Assembly (NCBI GenBank): GCA_036245525.1
Contig: BTPG01000006.1
Location: 71,236,964-71,300,963 of the forward strand
DNA length: 64,000 nucleotides
DNA from: Semisulcospira habei
Lineage: Eukaryota; Mollusca; Gastropoda; Semisulcospiridae
Reading direction: 5' to 3'
How positions within the stretch are numbered: position 1 is the first letter of the stretch; each line of letters starts with the position of its first letter. Below are positions 1-11,936 of this stretch, one piece after another. The notes under the pieces were generated by a model, which was not told the DNA's origin, did no database searches, and saw nothing but the letters and a program-made list of their open reading frames with translations. A program made the position numbers and the translations under genes.

Positions 1-44
1 CCCGGCGTGTATGCACTAATAATGAAGTATTACATAACACAGCT

Positions 45-702
45 TAAATGCCCCGTAAGTGCTCTCTGGAGCCATTATCAACATTGCATAAAACTGTTTG
101 ACGAATATCAGCACCTGATATGTATATATGCAATGTGTTATAATGCCTCCTAACGAACGGATACGGTTGTTTATTCGTCAGTTATCACTGCGGCGTGATT
201 ACCGTCATCACTCTGTATCCGTTCTACCGCTCAGTGAAGCGTGTGCGCCGCTCAACTCTATCAAGCCGGCGTCACGGCAGAGCCGGGGTAAAAGTATTTG
301 TAGCTCCAAAGTCTAGGTCCTCGAACAAAACAGCCTGTCGATCTGATATAACGGTCTTTGTGGGGTTAGATCACAGTCAGCTGTCTTAACCCTTAACATT
401 CGGAATACACCAGTGTGTGAAATAAGTGTGACTAAAATAGTTCAAGGGTAGTGCCAGAATAGCTTGGCGCCTCTAGGCGCCAAGCTATTCCGTCTGGCAC
501 CACCCTTGAACTACAGCCATTGATCTATATCTTTATCTGTAAGTACTATAATGTAACTTGCATATGGCAGTGTACAAATTTGAAGCTTTCAGCCTCAGTA
601 TGATATGGGTTAATTGATCTGTCCGTGAGCGAAACATGCAACTATGCCCGAAAATCAATGTAACAGGTGTGTAGGGTCACCGACGAGGCACAGTTAGTTT
701 AA
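45..702 (+). repeat. Dispersed repeat R1, copy 1, containing a MITE
   Basis: Aligns with 62002-62418 over its length (shared GCATAAAACTGTTTGACGA, GCGCCGCTCAACTC, CGATCTGATATAA). It differs by a 220-bp hairpin MITE at 390-609 that copy 2 lacks. No protein recognised. Confidence 0.75.
390..609. mobile_element. Hairpin MITE, family B (outer type 1), TTAA-flanked
   Basis: Flanked by TTAA at 386-389 and 610-613. The central palindrome is TTCAAGGGTAGTGCCAGAAT...GGCGCC and its complement. Starts CCC and ends GGG. No coding capacity. Confidence 0.85.
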
Positions 703-847
703 GGTAAAGCGAGCAGGTATAATGAGAGGGCACGGAAAGGAACGTGAAGACGACGTCGGTCTGCGGTGATTTGATGATACATTCATTGTCAATGATACGT
801 GTACTTTACACCTGTTCAGTGCCGAGAAAAATTAAACACCACCCAAC

Positions 848-914
848 TGCAAGAGGTATAGATCCTCATGAGCCCCCGCAGTTGCGGGGGCTCATGAGGA
901 TCTATGCCTCTTGC
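848..914. mobile_element. Hairpin core, family A
   Basis: Near-perfect palindrome GCAAGAGGTATAGATCCTCA...GCAGTTGC... and its complement. The usual flanks (TTCAGTGCCGAGAAAAA on the left) are present, ends degraded. Confidence 0.8.
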
Positions 915-1525
915 TGACGCCATTTTGAATCCGTGATCCTGGGAGATCGAATCTAGAGGTTTGTGTGTTGAACTAACGAAGATTGCGATAACACAGTCTG
1001 CGTCAGCTGGCATACAACGGGTTATGTTTAAGACTGCAGTAACTCTTATTAGTTACATGCATGAACAATGTAATACTCCAATATTTAACTAGAAACAAAA
1101 TTACAACGCAAATGTGCCCTCACTCTGGAGACGATAAAGACAGTATGTACTTTTTTTTTTTTTTTTTTTTTTTTTTAGAAAAGACAATTTTTTTTTTTTA
1201 AATTGTATCTCAATGGAAATCTTCTTTGCTGTCTGTTTTCTGCACACGGCAAACATAAATAAGTAGGTGAGTGTACTGTTGATACGAGCTGCCCGTTTTG
1301 CCAGCTCCTAATGAAAACACGCTGGGCCCGGCTAATAGAAATATGTCATAATGTGACGTAAGCGGTAGCGTTACTGTGTTGCGTCACCATGTGACGTATC
1401 GCAGGTGCCTGCGTCTCACACAGACGCCTCATTAGAACAATCACCTCATCAGCCGGTTCTCCGTCCCCGTATGTTACGTCTACGCCGAACGACTCCCAAC
1501 AACAACGTCAGTGAAGTCTACCATA

Positions 1526-1635
1526 AGCTTAGACAACACTCCAAACATCTCCAAGAGGCATAGATCCTCATGAGCCCGGAGGGCTCATGAGGATCTATGT
1601 CTCTTGGAGATGTTTGGAGTGTTGTCTGTGCTTAT
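1526..1635. mobile_element. Hairpin with family A core but different outer arms (type I)
   Basis: 53-bp arms: AGACAACACTCCAAACATCT outside, AAGAGGCATAGATCCTCATG inside, 4-bp loop. The same combination occurs at 45388-45499. Confidence 0.8.
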
Positions 1636-1989
1636 TTTGTGGACTCCGGTTAGTGTTGTCTGTGTCCATAGGTCCATAGTACAAGCTGGTTAGCAGCCGT
1701 GATTTCGCGCCGGCTCTCGTGCGTTGTTGGAAGTCGATCGTTGCAAACGTAACATCACTATTGCGTGAGAAGAGAACTGCAAAATAACGGTCTAGGTTTA
1801 TACTGCCTCCGGAAAGGAAAATGTTATTGGCGTCGACTACAGTCAAACCCGGCTGTTTTAAGCGGCCATCTCAGTTTATATGTCAAAATCAGTGGTCCTA
1901 AAGGACAGGTTCACTGTCGAGAGAAGACAGGCAAAAGTGTCACCTGCCATTTAAGATTATCATTTAGGGTGGCCAACAGACCTCTAAAT

Positions 1990-2368
1990 GATGCCCCCAC
2001 CCGGGTCTGCCCTGGGGGACTTGGGTGGGGTTGCTAGTACTTTTTAGTTCCCAGGCGGGGTCACCCTGGTCAGCCCCACAGGGTGGGTTTTCCCCTCTAT
2101 TCTGGGGCATGTGTTTCTGTCTACCCTAGGTCCATTCACCTGTATTTTCCTTTTTTTAACTCTCCCTACTGTCTGTGCTGCTTGTAGCTCTTGATATTGG
2201 ATGTGTGTTGCTGAATGGTCTTCGTTTTATTTAGCGTATTAGATCGGCTGGAGACATACATTCAATATTATGTTTAGGTTTTTTTCACTGACAAGCAGTG
2301 CAGACAAGTCCTGAGAAAGTCTTGTTGCTGTCGGGACGTTAAGCAATGTACAATCAACCAACCATTCT
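1990..2368 (+). repeat. Dispersed repeat R2, copy 1
   Basis: Starts GGGTCTGCCCTGGGGGACTT and ends TTGCTGTCGGGACGTTAAGC AATGTACAATCAACC. A rearranged second copy is at 55985-56498. Probably the tail of a non-LTR element or SINE. Confidence 0.6.
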
Positions 2369-3059
2369 AAATGATGGTCTTTAATGACAGGAAAGTCTGG
2401 ATGGGCAAAAGTCTCACCTGCCATCAAAGACAATCATTTAGGTGGCTGCAGTCAGCTAAATGATGGTCTTTAATGGCCGGCGATCTCTTATAAGGGTGGT
2501 ACCTCAAAACCGGTTCTGCTGTATCCGATAGTCTGAGCGGCCGGCTGGTTTATATTGTCCGATAAGCATAGACACCAGACAGACTGCTCACTAAACTAGA
2601 GTAATAATAAACATTATAATGGCACACTCGACACTGACAAGTGAGTCATTTAACGTTTGTTTGGTCAGTACGGAATTTATAGCTGAACTCGCACTATATG
2701 TTTTATCGCCACTTCAAGTAAAGGCCATAACACGGCTGCCGTTTTACAGCGTTGTGCCCGGCAGTCGCCGGGTGCCGGCAGTAAATTCGCCCGGATCCGG
2801 GGACAGCAACAGATTAAAAGGTAATTTATCAAATGCCTGAATGACCAAAGATAAGGCGATGCTGAAAGCTAATCAGGCACTGCCCGGCTTTGATAATCGA
2901 CTAAGACTAGTAATGTTCAGTGTGTGTCACTGAGTCTCACTGCTAATGAAAAAGTGAGCACTGACATCCGATGTGCGCCGGTGCGGAGTCGACATTCCCA
3001 CACTGACGCTTAAATTGGCCTCTGAAGTACACATGTCAATGCAGAGATAGTTTGGCCTT

Positions 3060-3278
3060 GAAAGTTCAAGAGTTGTGCCAGAATAGCTTGGCGCCTCTAA
3101 GGCGCAAAGCATAGGGGCGTGACGAGGGGTGCTTTGACTAAATGCAAACTGGCGTCCGCTGTGCCACCGCGTCACTAGCTCAAGTCAGTATCTGCGGCGC
3201 AGCAGATTTGCATTTAGTCAAAGCACCATCGTCAGGCTCCTATGGCGCCAAGCCATACTGGCACCACCCTTGAACTAT
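3060..3278. mobile_element. Family B hairpin split by a nested family J element
   Basis: Arms TGCCAGAATAGCTTGGCGCC (3070-3110) and GGCGCCAAGCCATACTGGCA (about 3243) are separated by about 130 bp starting ATAGGGGCGTGACGAG. The insert is flanked by direct copies of GGCGCMAAGC. Confidence 0.65.
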
Positions 3279-3367
3279 CATAGTCGATTCATCTAATGCT
3301 TCAGTGTATCAGGGCAAAATGAATATACTGTTCTAAAATTAACTAATTAAATATATAAATAATTTAA

Positions 3368-3576
3368 CTCATTCTACCCCATCACCGAAATCCCCAAATT
3401 TTGCCGCTGTCCTCTGAAGACTGCTTTGCAGTGCAGGACACAGATCGACCATGATAGTTCAAGGGTGATGCCAGAATAGCTTGGCGCCCATAGGCGCCAA
3501 GCTATTCTGGCATCGCCCTTGAACTATCATGCGGGTCGATCCTTATCTTGCTGTGGTGTGTCTGGGGTAGAATGAG
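3368..3576. mobile_element. Hairpin MITE, family B (outer type 2), TTAA-flanked
   Basis: TIR CTCATTCTACCCC and its complement between TTAA 3364-3367 and 3577-3580. The core palindrome is CATGATAGTTCAAGGGTGAT and onward. Sister copies: 44401-44606 and 62419-62637. Confidence 0.88.
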
Positions 3577-4080
3577 TTAAACAAAAATAAATAAGTAAAT
3601 ACTGAAATGAATAAGTCAGCGCCGGTGTGAGTTTGTGCGTATTTAAATAAATATCCCGCGTGAATTTACACAGCAATAAATATCCCGGCGGCGTGAATTT
3701 ACACAGCATAAATATCCCGCGTGAATTTACACAGCAATAAATAAAAGTACGTACCACCAAAGTCTGTCTCTCCTCGGCTCCTTCCATGGTGATACAACGT
3801 ACAACGTGACGGCCCGCACCTTCAGTGAGGACGACTGAAGACAGAACTGCCGATGAACGAGTCCTAATGACAGATCTCCAGGCCGGAATGTCCTCCTTCG
3901 CCGATACACATCAATCGATATACAACCCTACTACACGCGGTGTCAGCTTGGCGACTGACATACGAGTGTCGGCACAAAACACTGCTTACATGTAATGTCG
4001 TATGACTGAACCCATAACACTTTGCCAGCGCCGGGAAGAAAATCACTGCGGTTAGGGGCAGTGATTCGAGCCGGAAGTTT

Positions 4081-4113
<33 letters not shown>

Positions 4114-4351
4114 GTTTTTTGTTTGTGTTGACTGAAGGCAGTTCGCCAAAGAAAATTACGTACAGTAATCACAAGTCTGCCTCTGCGCTGATATTCATAA
4201 GAAACCGGCGTAGTCGAGTTGCGTACTGCGTCACTGAGTTCAATATTAGTGGTGTCAACTGACTTGTGCCAATCCGGCATGTTATTGCCCTTATACCGGC
4301 TTCGCTACTGAGCTGGATTTTCGAAAAAAGGCAGCAGTACGTTTATGTTAA

Positions 4352-4431
4352 CTCATTCGAGACGTGTCTCATCAGGATACGTAGCATACAGCAGCTTATC
4401 CAAATACAAGTCTCGAGTGAGTTAAACCCTT
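4352..4431. mobile_element. Degraded family C hairpin MITE
   Basis: TTAA then CTCATTCGAGACGTGTCTC, and the complement ending TCTCGAGTGAG before TTAA. First of three elements in a row that share TTAAs. Confidence 0.6.
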
Positions 4432-4435
4432 GACT

Positions 4436-4534
4436 GCCGCTGACTATATTGCTCAGCGGACGCTGAAGACGCCGCGAATTTGAATATGCTTAAGTCTTTT
4501 TCGCCAATCCGCGTCGTCAGTAGCTGTCAAGGGG
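4436..4534. mobile_element. Short TTAA MITE
   Basis: ACCCTTGACTGCCGCTGAC at the left and TAGCTGTCAAGGGG at the right, between the TTAA of its left neighbour and the TTAA (4535-4538) shared with its right neighbour. Confidence 0.6.
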
Positions 4535-4538
4535 TTAA

Positions 4539-4611
4539 CTCTTTCGAGACGTGCCGCATCCGGATTCGCGGCTTTACGCCGCGAATCCGAATGCGGCACG
4601 TCTCGAAAGAG
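4539..4611. mobile_element. Family C hairpin MITE, near perfect
   Basis: CTCTTTCGAGACGTGCCGCA and its complement around CGGCTTTACGCCG, flanked by TTAA on both sides (4535-4538, 4612-4615). Confidence 0.85.
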
Positions 4612-4676
4612 TTAAACTAATGACATCCGTCTGTGACTATGGACCTTAGCTACTCTTCTAAACCGCAGTTAATTAA

Positions 4677-4880
4677 CCCCTTCCAATCCCGAGAAAAAAA
4701 TACACCGTCCGGCTGCAAGAGGCATAGATCCTCATGAGCCCCCGCAGTTGCTGGAGCTCATGAGGATCAATGCCTCTTGCTGACGACACTTTTTATCTTG
4801 GACCGCTTGGGGTCTTTGACGTTGAATTAAAACTGACAAAGCGTTCATTGGCACTGAAGCGTTGTACTCACAGATCAGCA
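4677..4880. mobile_element. Family A hairpin MITE
   Basis: TTAA at 4673-4676, then CCCCTTCCAATCCCGAGAAA. Hairpin core at 4714-4780. The right boundary is approximate. Confidence 0.55.
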
Positions 4881-5242
4881 AAACGTTGTGAGTACAACAT
4901 AAAGTTACGCCTGTACTGCGTGATATCGTCAGCGAACAATAAAAGGCGAAGCGTAATTGTCTATGTCTGTCGGAGATCATAATGATGAAGTTCATCACTG
5001 ACTGATCAGAAATAATGATTGTACACCTGGCGCGGCCGGCACCAGATGTGTTCGCTCTACTAAACAAGTCAGTATAATATAGTCTTTAGTCATCTGTCAG
5101 CGGAAACACTGAAATCAATGCGAGCTGCGGCGCACTGACACGGCGATGCCAACATAGCAGAAATACTAGTACTACAGTGTCACATCCGGCAAATCTGGTT
5201 TAACCATCAAGTCGTTTGAATACTCCCAGAGGAAGAAGGTCC

Positions 5243-5330
5243 ATTCATACGAAGGTTAGTTAGTTAGTTATTTGGGTTTAATGCCGAGCAGGCAACTGAG
5301 GCCATAGTCTCAGTCACGGCGGTCCATATT
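5243..5330 (+). repeat. SINE-tail-like repeat with (TTAG)n
   Basis: GTTAGTTAGTTAGTTATTTG followed by GCCGAGCAGGCAACTGAGGCC. Related blocks are at 53590-53640 and 55545-55610 (reverse orientation). Confidence 0.4.
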
Positions 5331-5527
5331 GACGAACGGATGTCGGCTGAGCCAGATAATGACTGTCCCACACGTTTGCATATGTATCGCTTGATCAGAC
5401 TGGGGATGTAGTTTTAGGCGTGGGTGATTCGATCCTACTCGCTGACTAGGTGCACTGCCCTTTGATTTTCGACCTAACGGTTTCCAGCGAGACCAATGGA
5501 TGAGATTGCATGGTGTCGACCTCCAGC

Positions 5528-5637
5528 AGGCAAAAGGCTATGAGGCTAAAGACGGCCGTAGTCGTGGGCCCGCGCACTGTCGTGCGGCGCGGACCCACTG
5601 CGGCCGTCTTCGTCCCCATAGCCTTTTGCCTGCTGGT
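5528..5637. mobile_element. GC-rich hairpin, family D
   Basis: Arms CAGCAGGCAAAAGGCTATGA / complement outside, GGGCCCGCGCAC inside. Other family D copies are at 13248, 21506, 41970, 48963 and 53697. Confidence 0.7.
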
Positions 5638-5826
5638 ACAGTACGCCGTGACGAACTGTGACTTGATACAGTCTATTCCGCGTATAACAAGGTCGGAAAC
5701 AACAAAAGTCGGGTATAACAACACTACGATTTTTGTAAAGTCCCGGCATGGTCTTTTTACGTAAATCACTTCGTTAATAACAAACATCGAATATAACAAC
5801 AAGAAAACACTTGGTCCCCTGGGGTG

Positions 5827-6746
5827 GGTTGCATATGCTTGCTTAGCGCGCAAATTTCTTGCTTAGCGCTAAGTTCACAAGCTTAGCTGAAAATGTGCGT
5901 TGCATGAGCGTGCTTATCTGCTGGAGCGAGCTTAGTGGCGTGCTTAATTCTAAGGACGGTCCCCCCCGTGCGTAGCGGCGTGCTTAGCTGAGGAAGAGTT
6001 CTTAGCTGCCGTGTTAACGCGAGAACGGAAATGTGAATTCACTCTCTTAAACCTTGTGGCAGAAACAGCCTTCCATCTAGGATAGAGAAGGAGGAACACG
6101 AAATGTACGTGGGAACGCACGGACCCCCCACCCAGCCTCGTCTCACGGACATCTGGGAATTATCGGTGAGGAGTCTGCATAACTGATTCAACTGACCCTG
6201 CACACCGATGGGTATAACCCAACACCAGCCGTTGTCAGAGAAACATAGATCCTCATACTATGGGAGCCTACTACACGGTAGTCCTTAACTAATGTACATC
6301 CACATTAGACTTGAGACATAGATCCTCATACTATGGGAGCCCACACGGTACTCCTTAACTAATGTACGTCTACATTAGATTGACAAGCAGGATTGCCTGC
6401 ACGAAAAAATTGCCATTCTTTCTCTCTTGACTTCTTGTTTTTCATCGCCGCCATTTCACCGGCGTTTTGTCTACTTCGTTTCCGTTAGGTCAGAAGAAGC
6501 GAAAACCGTGCGTTTTTATTGGCCGATTTCTACAATCTATGATGACGTAGGGGAGACCCCCACCATAAGCTATAAATAACCTATCCCCGCTCGCTAAGAA
6601 CTCGTTCGGAGCTACGCACATCGCTAAGTCGCTCCATGCAACAGAAAACACTCGCGCACTAAGCAAGAGCTTTACTAAGCAAGAAAGACCTTAAGTCAGC
6701 GAGCTTAACACACTATATTTAAGCACGCTACATGCAACCCACTCCT
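5827..6746. mobile_element. Long foldback element built of diverged GCTTAGCG-type repeats
   Basis: Begins GGGTTGCATATGCTTGCTTA and ends with the complement (ACATGCAACCC). Both flanks are packed with CTTAGC/GCTAAG words and the middle is unique. It shares vocabulary with the family F hairpins. Confidence 0.5.
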
Positions 6747-6752
6747 GGTGAT

Positions 6753-8865
6753 TTGTTACTGATACCCGGAGTTTACTGTACATGACTGAAACACAAGCTG
6801 AGCAAGAGGATCCAACTGCATTTGATTGTCAGTCATTATATATGATGTTTAAAACAAAACAAGCAAAGTAACTCAGATAGATAAATTGTAACTGTCGCAC
6901 TTCTGAAAGCCGGCCGCTGAAGTCAGTGTTGCGCCGGCTTCAGTTATTCCTCATGTTTTGCTTATCCGGCCTTGTCAATACTTTCTAGCGCGGTACTGAT
7001 ATCGTCACAGCTTGCAAATCCGCGTAGCTATAAGCGTTAGGATGATTACGGTAAAAGTCGTTCTACAAACGAAAGCCGCTAAGAACATTCCAACCAGCTT
7101 TCGTTCGTCAGTAAAGTCTTACGAGTTGTAGGCAAACTAAAGCTCCACATTGTATTCACATTTTCCGCAAACACATCAGTGTCCACTGACTCGAATCCTG
7201 TCGTAAATCCTAAACCTCTGATTTCAACGCCTTCGAACATTTCCGGCGTAAAAAGGATCAGTAAAATGTCACTTACTACATCAACTAAAACAAGACGTCA
7301 AAAGCAAAGACTATGATATTACTTGCGTATTAGACTGTTGAACGATCCTCGTAAACAAATGAGATTTAGTTGCTGTGCAACTGTATTGAAGTACACAGCC
7401 GGCCAGTCTAAACGCATGGTCTTGTATACACTGCCATATGGTGAGAGCGTGTCTTACTCCAACCAAGCCACTCAGTGCAGAGAGTTGTGCCGTGGCCACA
7501 CGTACGTAGGCACAGACAATATTATTATCCAGTGCCGGTCTTTGGTGTAGCTGGTTGTGTGCTGCCGCGCGCAGAACTGCGAAGGTAGGGGCTCATGAAA
7601 ATCTATGCCTCTTGCAGATTATAGGGGGGGGGTGGGGCTGGGGGGGGGCTGGGGGGGGGAGGGGGGGGGCTGCTTCCACGATTGCTTCAAGAGTTCCGCC
7701 GTAAAAGTGCACTGGCACGCAACACCGCCAAAACATTTCCTCATGCACTGTCCTTCTACGTAAAGAGAACACAGTGCTAAACTTGGCAGGCAAGACTACA
7801 CGTAGCTTTGTATTTACCTCACAACCTAAGCGGACATATGAGAACCTGTGCCGTTAACAAATGTAAGACGGTTCGGGGCGAGTACAAAACCGTTCGCAAC
7901 CTACGCTGTGTGCATGTGTGTGTGTGCGTGCGTGCACTTCAGTTTCTGCCTCTCAGTCGCTGGCCACCATAACCAGCCGGCCATAACTATTGATTTATCG
8001 TCGCCTCTTTCAACCCGGGAGCCTAGTGATACAGTTACACTGCAGTGTAGAAGGCGATATTAATTCTCGATTCACCCTTGCCTCTTCCTCTGTAGCGTAG
8101 ATGACTACTATGTAACAGGTGAGGTTCTTCTTGGAGGTTCGGTTGTGATTTAATTCAGTTTTGACACCGCCCCAAGTCAAGAAGGCTATTTTGCGAAATA
8201 TGCTGAGATGACGTCCTCGACCAGAGAGAACGAAGAAGTGACCTACTAATCCAATGACCAAAAGCTCCTCGGCATAGCTGCCCCTCCTTTGCCAGATTTT
8301 ATTAGCTTCCGTCCTCTGGTCTGGCAGCTCCGGTTAAAGGCGTACCTCCATTTGCCGCAGCGTCCCGCCAAGGGACTGACCCGGCAGTGACCAGCCGAAC
8401 TAGCAGTAACACTAGACACGTAGTGGGAATGGCTACGGCCCCCCTCCTCCCATCCCTCCTCACCACTGACCACCCCTAACCACAGGTCAAGGCCGTCTGG
8501 TATACGGCGCGTACCCTGTCTAGCAACAGGAGGCGGGTTTAGTTACCTTGGCACCTGGTCAATATCACAGCTGTAACGATTTACTCGGCGGGAGGCCCAA
8601 ATTGAGAATGAATGATGCAGTGTAAAGGCGAATATTCCGATAGTGAACCCCCGCAGCCTGTGGGGTCTCATGATGGTCTATGCCTCTGACAAACGGGATT
8701 TATTCTCCCTTGGCTCAATGTAGCACATTTCTCTTCCCTCGGTGAACTTAAGATAAGATAAGATAAGAAGAACTTTATTTTGCAATATGAATAATTCACG
8801 GAAATCGTGTCGGTGCTGCGCAACTTAAAAAGAACATACAACACATCAAAGTATCGTTAAACTGC
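6753..8865. other. No gene recognised
   Basis: Unique-looking sequence apart from a G-rich run (7622-7672), a half family A hairpin near 8650-8690 and a short (AAGAT)n at 8753-8770. Open frames are short and lack codon or homology signals. Confidence 0.5.
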
Positions 8866-8872
8866 TCAAGTG

Positions 8873-8884
8873 CACACACACGCG

Positions 8885-8969
<85 letters not shown>

Positions 8970-8975
8970 TCACTT
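8873..8975 (+). repeat. (CA)n microsatellite
   Basis: Pure AC/CG dinucleotides with CATTCACTTA interruptions at the 3' end. Confidence 0.95.
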
Positions 8976-9801
8976 ACACACACACATTCACTTACACACA
9001 CCCGCATGCGTTAATAACTATTGTGGTCTAAACGTAAAGGCCGCAATCACGATAAAACTTAAATGTACATCTCCCACAACTGATCTCCACACACACGCTC
9101 GCGAAATGAAAACTATACTAGGAAAAAAAATTCTTCGACGATTGAAAGCGTTTAAATAAGTGTTTGAAATCGCATACTATATGATGCAATGACATGTTTA
9201 TCGGCCGACCGTACACACTTGAGCAACAGAAGTCAGTCTGACTAAGTTCTATGTTAGCTCCTGTGTGTTTCGAGTGAATTCAGTTGCCGGTACTTCTCCG
9301 CATCGTCAGCGGACAAACCGTTGAGATAATCATTTTGTGTAGCGTTATGCTGCACGTATCATAATTACGGAACTAATTACAGATGGAGGTAGGCTTTCGC
9401 AGCTCTCTTGCAAATCGCTTCAACAAGCGATACAATTTTGTCGGGCCACTGTCGCCTGTCGCACTGCAATCGTGCTGCTACTGAGCAAAACATGGAGCTA
9501 AAATAATTTTTTTTTATTTTCTCTCTCTCTCTCACATACAAATTGATAAATTTCTCAAATAGTCCACACTGTTCACGAAAAAACGGCACCTTTAATATAT
9601 AAATTAAGATTAAATTCTTGGGGGGGTGGGGGGGGGGGGGAATTTCAAGAGACGTCAAATACGGGTGTTTAAAACCTGTTTCTGTTCAACATATAATTTT
9701 TTTTAATGTCATATTACAAAAACAAAGTTAAGACAAAATAACAGAAAGGTCGAAATTTTCAATGATGTTTTACATTATAACATCGAAGGTTCACTAGTTA
9801 A

Positions 9802-9998
9802 CCTGTTCAGTGCCGATTGAAATTTTGAACACCATCCATCTGCAAGAGGTATAGATCCTCATGAGCCCCTGCAACTGCGGGAGATATGAGGATCTGTGCC
9901 TCTTGCTGACACCACTTTTAATCCATGTTCCTGGGACAGCTGGGGTTTTTTGGTTTGGATTTAACGAAGATTGTCTGAGTGGCATGGCACTGAACTTG
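9802..9998. mobile_element. Family A hairpin MITE, complete, TTAA-flanked
   Basis: TTAA 9798-9801, CCTGTTCAGTGCC at the left and GGCACTGAACTTG at the right, TTAA 9999-10002. The core GCAAGAGGTATAGATCCTCA pairs with its complement. Confidence 0.85.
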
Positions 9999-10320
9999 TT
10001 AATTTAATATATCATAGCCCGGTTGGAAAACTGTTGCACTATTGATGTACTTGTTAATTATTGTTTTTTATTAATTATAGTGCGTGCATTATTGAAATGT
10101 AGGTTGTCTTTTGTTTCTTTTTCTTTTTTCTTTTTTTCTTGGTTTGTTGGTTTTGTTTGTTTGTTTGTTTTTGGTTTTGTTTTTTGTTGGGTTTTATTTT
10201 TGTTTAGGTAGGGTGCGGGGAGGGGGGAGGTGTCCGATATCAGCAGTTAGTGAAGAGACGATAAATAAAATTCTGATTCTCATCAGTTCGGGTTGCTCTC
10301 GCGTCGCGCATATGGATGGT

Positions 10321-10632
10321 TGGTTAGTTCGGGTTTAACGTCCACAGCACCGAGGTGATCATGGACGGCCCTAACGAGCGGGTTATGGGGGACAGGGAAA
10401 TCTATTGCCTATGGAGTACTACCTGAACACTGATCAACTCAGGCGCACTCCAACTGTGCCACTTTGATTTACCAGGACCTTTCAACGGACATGCTATTGA
10501 ACAAATCCGTTTTCCCCCCTGGATTGTGAGTCCAGCTACCGGGGCCGGGACGGGATTCGAACCCACGACCCGGCGATTCCCTTCACGTCGCTCTCCTGCT
10601 CCGACGTTTAACCGCCTGAGCTCTTTCGGACT
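10321..10632 (-). mobile_element. tRNA-derived SINE S2, copy 1
   Basis: On the minus strand it starts with an A-box-like AGCTCAGGCGG and a B-box GGTTCGAATCCC, and ends CTGTGGACGTTAAACCCGAA. About 97% like 55029-55335 by eye. Confidence 0.8.
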
Positions 10633-10792
10633 CGCGCCGACATCAGTGGAAACGCCGTTCACACTTTATTTATACGTTCTCGGTTCGCGTTACTGTCGCC
10701 ACCGCTATGGAGTCGCTGTCAAGCCGCTACCAGGAAAACCTAAGTCGAATACCGCGTATGAAATGTAGTTCACAGTACCTGATGTACCAGCC

Positions 10793-10794
<2 letters not shown>

Positions 10795-10820
<26 letters not shown>
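10795..10820 (+). repeat. Poly-A run
   Basis: About 26 consecutive A, possibly a retroposon tail. Confidence 0.7.
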
Positions 10821-10823
<3 letters not shown>

Positions 10824-11154
10824 AAAAAAAAAATGTAAAGAAATAGTGTGTATATCCGGCGTCCGGCCTCCTGTCCTCCGCCACATGAATGAACACCTGG
10901 ATAATGGCTGTGCGCGAACCAGCTGCGCGTCACTCACACGCTCAGGGCCTTTGCTACAAAGGCTTCAGTTGAAAGAAGGCGCACGCATAAAAATGAGGAC
11001 TATATAATTATTTGGTCACGGGTGACTTCCCTGGAATGTGTGTGTGCGGCCCTCTTTCTTTTTTTTTTTTTTCCTCTGCAGAACAACACTGCGTTTACCT
11101 CGCTTTTGCGTTCAACCCATTTACCCTCGCGGAAGTATATCCCGCATTTTTAAG

Positions 11155-11320
11155 GTGTGACAGTTGCAAAAGATGGATCGACCATGATAATTCAAGGGTA
11201 GTGCCAGATTAGCTTGGCGCCTGGTGGCGCACTACCCTTGAAGTATTATGGTCGATTGACGATGCCGAGCTAATCTGGCACTTACCTTGAACTACCGTTT
11301 AATTTAAGTTGCCTGAAATG
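11155..11320. mobile_element. Rearranged family B hairpin
   Basis: Contains GACCATGATAATTCAAGGGT, TTAGCTTGGCGCC and the arms' complements in altered order. Confidence 0.5.
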
Positions 11321-11669
11321 GATTAAGCGACACAGGTGAGTAAATCTAGGAGCGGCATTCATTTTTTGTCAATAATAATTGTGAAATATTTTTCTTTCTT
11401 GCACGAAGTCACTGTGGCGCAGAATCAGAAAGCAGGGACTGTCCTAACAGCATTTTTTTTAATCGGTTGGCGAAGGCCCCCTACCCCACCCTACCCCATC
11501 CCCCTCTTTCAACCGCTCCCATTTCCTCCTCAAAGGTGATACCAACACATCCCAACACGTGACCAGTGGAAAAGATCCGTAGGTTTTTTTTATGTAACCC
11601 TCATGAATCAAAAGAATAAAAATCGAACTTCAACTGGATTTGATCGTTAGTTCTGTAAACTTTCTTCAT

Positions 11670-11781
<112 letters not shown>

Positions 11782-11869
11782 CAAATTAAAATTACCGATC
11801 GAACGTGAGGCCCATACTGATAATTTGTTTGATGGTCTTCGATTTTGACCATTCAAGCGGATAATACTT

Positions 11870-11936
11870 AGTGCTGGTTTGTGATTTTGGACCTTACACC
11901 TGAAAGCCGTAAGGTCCAAAATCACAGACCAGCACA
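11870..11936. mobile_element. Family E hairpin
   Basis: TGCTGGTTTGTGATTTTGGA and its complement TCCAAAATCACAGACCAGCA. Other copies: 51831, 59229, 61528. Confidence 0.75.

Noticed and set aside
2619..2840. 73-residue open frame starting MAHSTLTSESFN
   Set aside because: Short, no recognisable motif, no promoter or splice support. Length is within chance expectation.
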